A DNA stretch of 14,292 nt from contig CAYRJN010000101.1 in NCBI GenBank assembly GCA_964424545.1, positions 1-14,292 on the forward strand. Reading direction: 5' to 3'. The position numbers and the translations under genes are program-made. Under the pieces are notes generated by a model that saw nothing but the letters and a program-made list of their open reading frames with translations, made no database searches and was not told the origin of the DNA. The DNA is from JAUVIB01 sp964424545 (GTDB lineage Bacteria > Calditrichota > Calditrichia > Calditrichales > Calditrichaceae). Positions 12,853-14,292 of the stretch are shown piece after piece (the first letter of the stretch is position 1; each line of letters starts with the position of its first letter).

Positions 12853-14250
12853 ATGAAATCGGATAAAATTTTTATCGTATTAATATTATTAATATTTTCT
12901 TTAATGTGGAGCTGTAATAAAAACGGCACAGATCCGAACGAAGAGATGAAAGATACCGAATATACAACATTAGACGAAAATCGCGTATTAATAAAAGATT
13001 ACGGAAAAGGAACCGGAACAATAACGTGGACAAGTGATAAAACATGGATTTTAGACGGCTTTGTATTCGTTAACGACGGACAAACGCTTACCATTGAAGC
13101 GGGAACTGTTATTAAGGGACGCTCCGGTACAGGTGCAAACGCCAGCGCCCTAATTATTGCCCAAGGCGGCAAAATTAAGGCGGAAGGAAGTGCGGAAAAA
13201 CCGATAATTTTCACGGCCGAGGCTGATGACTTGAGTGAGCCGCTTCACGGTCGGCGCGGTCTCTGGGGCGGTTTGATCCTGCTTGGCAAAGCGCGCATAA
13301 ACACCGCGCTTAAAAGAGGCCACATAGAAGGTATTCCGGAAGATGAAAAACGCGGCGCTTACGGCGGCGATGACGATAATGATAATTCCGGCGTCTTAAA
13401 ATATGTGTCCATTCGTCACGGCGGAACGGAAATCGGTCAAGGCAATGAAATTAACGGACTTACTCTTGGCGCCGTTGGAAACGGAACTGAAATTGATTAT
13501 ATAGAAGTCGTTTATAATAAAGACGACGGATATGAATGGTTTGGCGGAACCGTTATGTGTAAACATCTTGTTTCGGCTTTTAACGGAGACGACTCTTTTG
13601 ATTATGACGAGGGCTTCAGAGGTAAAGGCCAGTTTTGGTTTTCACTGCAAGCGAACGACGCCGGCGATAGAGCTGGAGAACATGACGGCGGAACAGAGCC
13701 GGAAGACGGAAAACCGTTTGCTATTCCAACTATCGCTAATGTGACGTATATCGGTTCGGGAGCGAATAGTTCCAATATAGATAATCTAACCTTTAAAATA
13801 CGCGATAATGCCGGAAGTAAATATTATAATAGTATTTTTTACGACTTCCCTAAAGGAGCGCTTGATATTGAAGAAACCGAAGCAGCCGGCGACGAAGACA
13901 GCCGTAAACGTTTGGATTCCGGCGATATTGATTTCAGAAATAATCTTTGGTACTCCTTCGGGAAAGGAAACGATGCAAGCGCCTTATGCAAGCATGATTA
14001 CGAACAAATTATTTTTAGCGATCAAAACCGAAGGAATCAAATTGTTGACCCTCAATTTGCAAATATATCACCCGACAGATTGAGTAATGTCGATCCGAGG
14101 CCTGCAGCCGCAGATGTAATAAATAATTTATACCATATATCCGATTCTGATTTTGCCAATACTAACTACAAAGGCGCCTTTGATCCTAACGGCGACCTTT
14201 GGATAAAAGGGTGGACATTCTTAAGTAATTATAACATAACCGTTCAATAA
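12853..14250 (+). CDS. Lipoprotein of unknown function, partner of the TonB-dependent receptor
   Basis: A 465-residue exported protein. A hydrophobic N-terminus (FIVLILLIFSLMWS) leads to Cys21, a probable lipidation site (SLMWSC, Trp at -2 being unusual), then a polar tether. GGAG at 12841-12844 is eight bases before the ATG. From residue 55 it is rich in Gly, Asp and short beta strands, with motifs WILDGFVFVNDGQTLTIEAG, AGTVIKG and KPIIFTAEA. These resemble the start of right-handed beta-helix surface proteins. The middle has clusters of acidic residues: GGDDDNDNSG (171-180), YNKDDGYEWFGG (221-232) and FNGDDSFDYDEGF (243-255). It ends GAFDPNGDLWIKGWTFLSNY. I know the pattern from proteins found near receptors in Bacteroidota-like genomes but not a demonstrated function. 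It lies 31 bases behind the receptor, so co-transcription is likely. A substrate-capturing surface partner is the natural guess. Confidence 0.82.
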   Translation: MKSDKIFIVLILLIFSLMWSCNKNGTDPNEEMKDTEYTTLDENRVLIKDYGKGTGTITWTSDKTWILDGFVFVNDGQTLTIEAGTVIKGRSGTGANASALIIAQGGKIKAEGSAEKPIIFTAEADDLSEPLHGRRGLWGGLILLGKARINTALKRGHIEGIPEDEKRGAYGGDDDNDNSGVLKYVSIRHGGTEIGQGNEINGLTLGAVGNGTEIDYIEVVYNKDDGYEWFGGTVMCKHLVSAFNGDDSFDYDEGFRGKGQFWFSLQANDAGDRAGEHDGGTEPEDGKPFAIPTIANVTYIGSGANSSNIDNLTFKIRDNAGSKYYNSIFYDFPKGALDIEETEAAGDEDSRKRLDSGDIDFRNNLWYSFGKGNDASALCKHDYEQIIFSDQNRRNQIVDPQFANISPDRLSNVDPRPAAADVINNLYHISDSDFANTNYKGAFDPNGDLWIKGWTFLSNYNITVQ

Positions 14251-14292
14251 AAAAATATACCTCACCTTCCCACCGCTTAAAACCTTAATTAG

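Noticed and set aside
14251..14292. Terminator after the lipoprotein gene
   Set aside because: The 42 bases left in the window contain no stem-loop; it may lie beyond the edge.

Overview
The window is AT-rich, strongly coding DNA from a Gram-negative-type bacterium. An outer-membrane TonB-dependent receptor with an N-terminal carboxypeptidase-like regulatory domain, followed by a surface-type lipoprotein, points to the Bacteroidota/FCB side of the tree (Bacteroidota, Ignavibacteriota, Calditrichota or similar). I cannot fix the phylum from the sequence alone. No insertion sequence, phage gene, CRISPR array or rRNA is visible.

Layout. (1) 1-4612, sugar and secreted-enzyme region: a sialidase-like exported protein leaves the window on the minus strand (1-382). 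Divergent from it are a DeoR/GlpR-type sugar regulator (605-1369), the wreck of a secreted glycosidase-like gene that has lost its middle (1500-2122), a Gfo/Idh/MocA sugar oxidoreductase (2144-3193) and an exported S41 serine protease (3320-4612). (2) 4717-7847: a small nitroreductase faces, tail to tail, a LacI-family regulator that starts at TTG. Behind the regulator lies an MFS transporter. (3) 7886-8211: two serine tRNA genes in tandem on the minus strand, anticodons UGA and GCU. A terminator-like hairpin with a competing alternative fold lies between them, and a strong intrinsic terminator follows the second. (4) 8328-9538: spmA-spmB, two nucleoside-recognition (gate domain) membrane proteins with TAATG stop-start coupling. 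(5) 9909-14250: a TonB-dependent receptor and a 465-residue lipoprotein of unrecognised function, apparently one operon, behind a 370-base divergent control region.

How the genes fit together (inference): the left half looks like a carbohydrate scavenging locus. A sialidase-like exoglycosidase would release sugars, the oxidoreductase would convert a sugar or sugar acid, and DeoR and LacI proteins would sense sugar-phosphate or sugar. An MFS carrier and an outer-membrane receptor would give import routes. The adjacent secreted hydrolase has decayed, so the pathway may have been reduced in this lineage. The tRNA pair and spmAB look like an independent housekeeping block.

No clearly new defence or mobile system is visible. 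The best candidates for undescribed biology are the receptor-lipoprotein pair, the mutually exclusive hairpins between the serine tRNAs, and the palindrome beside the receptor promoter.
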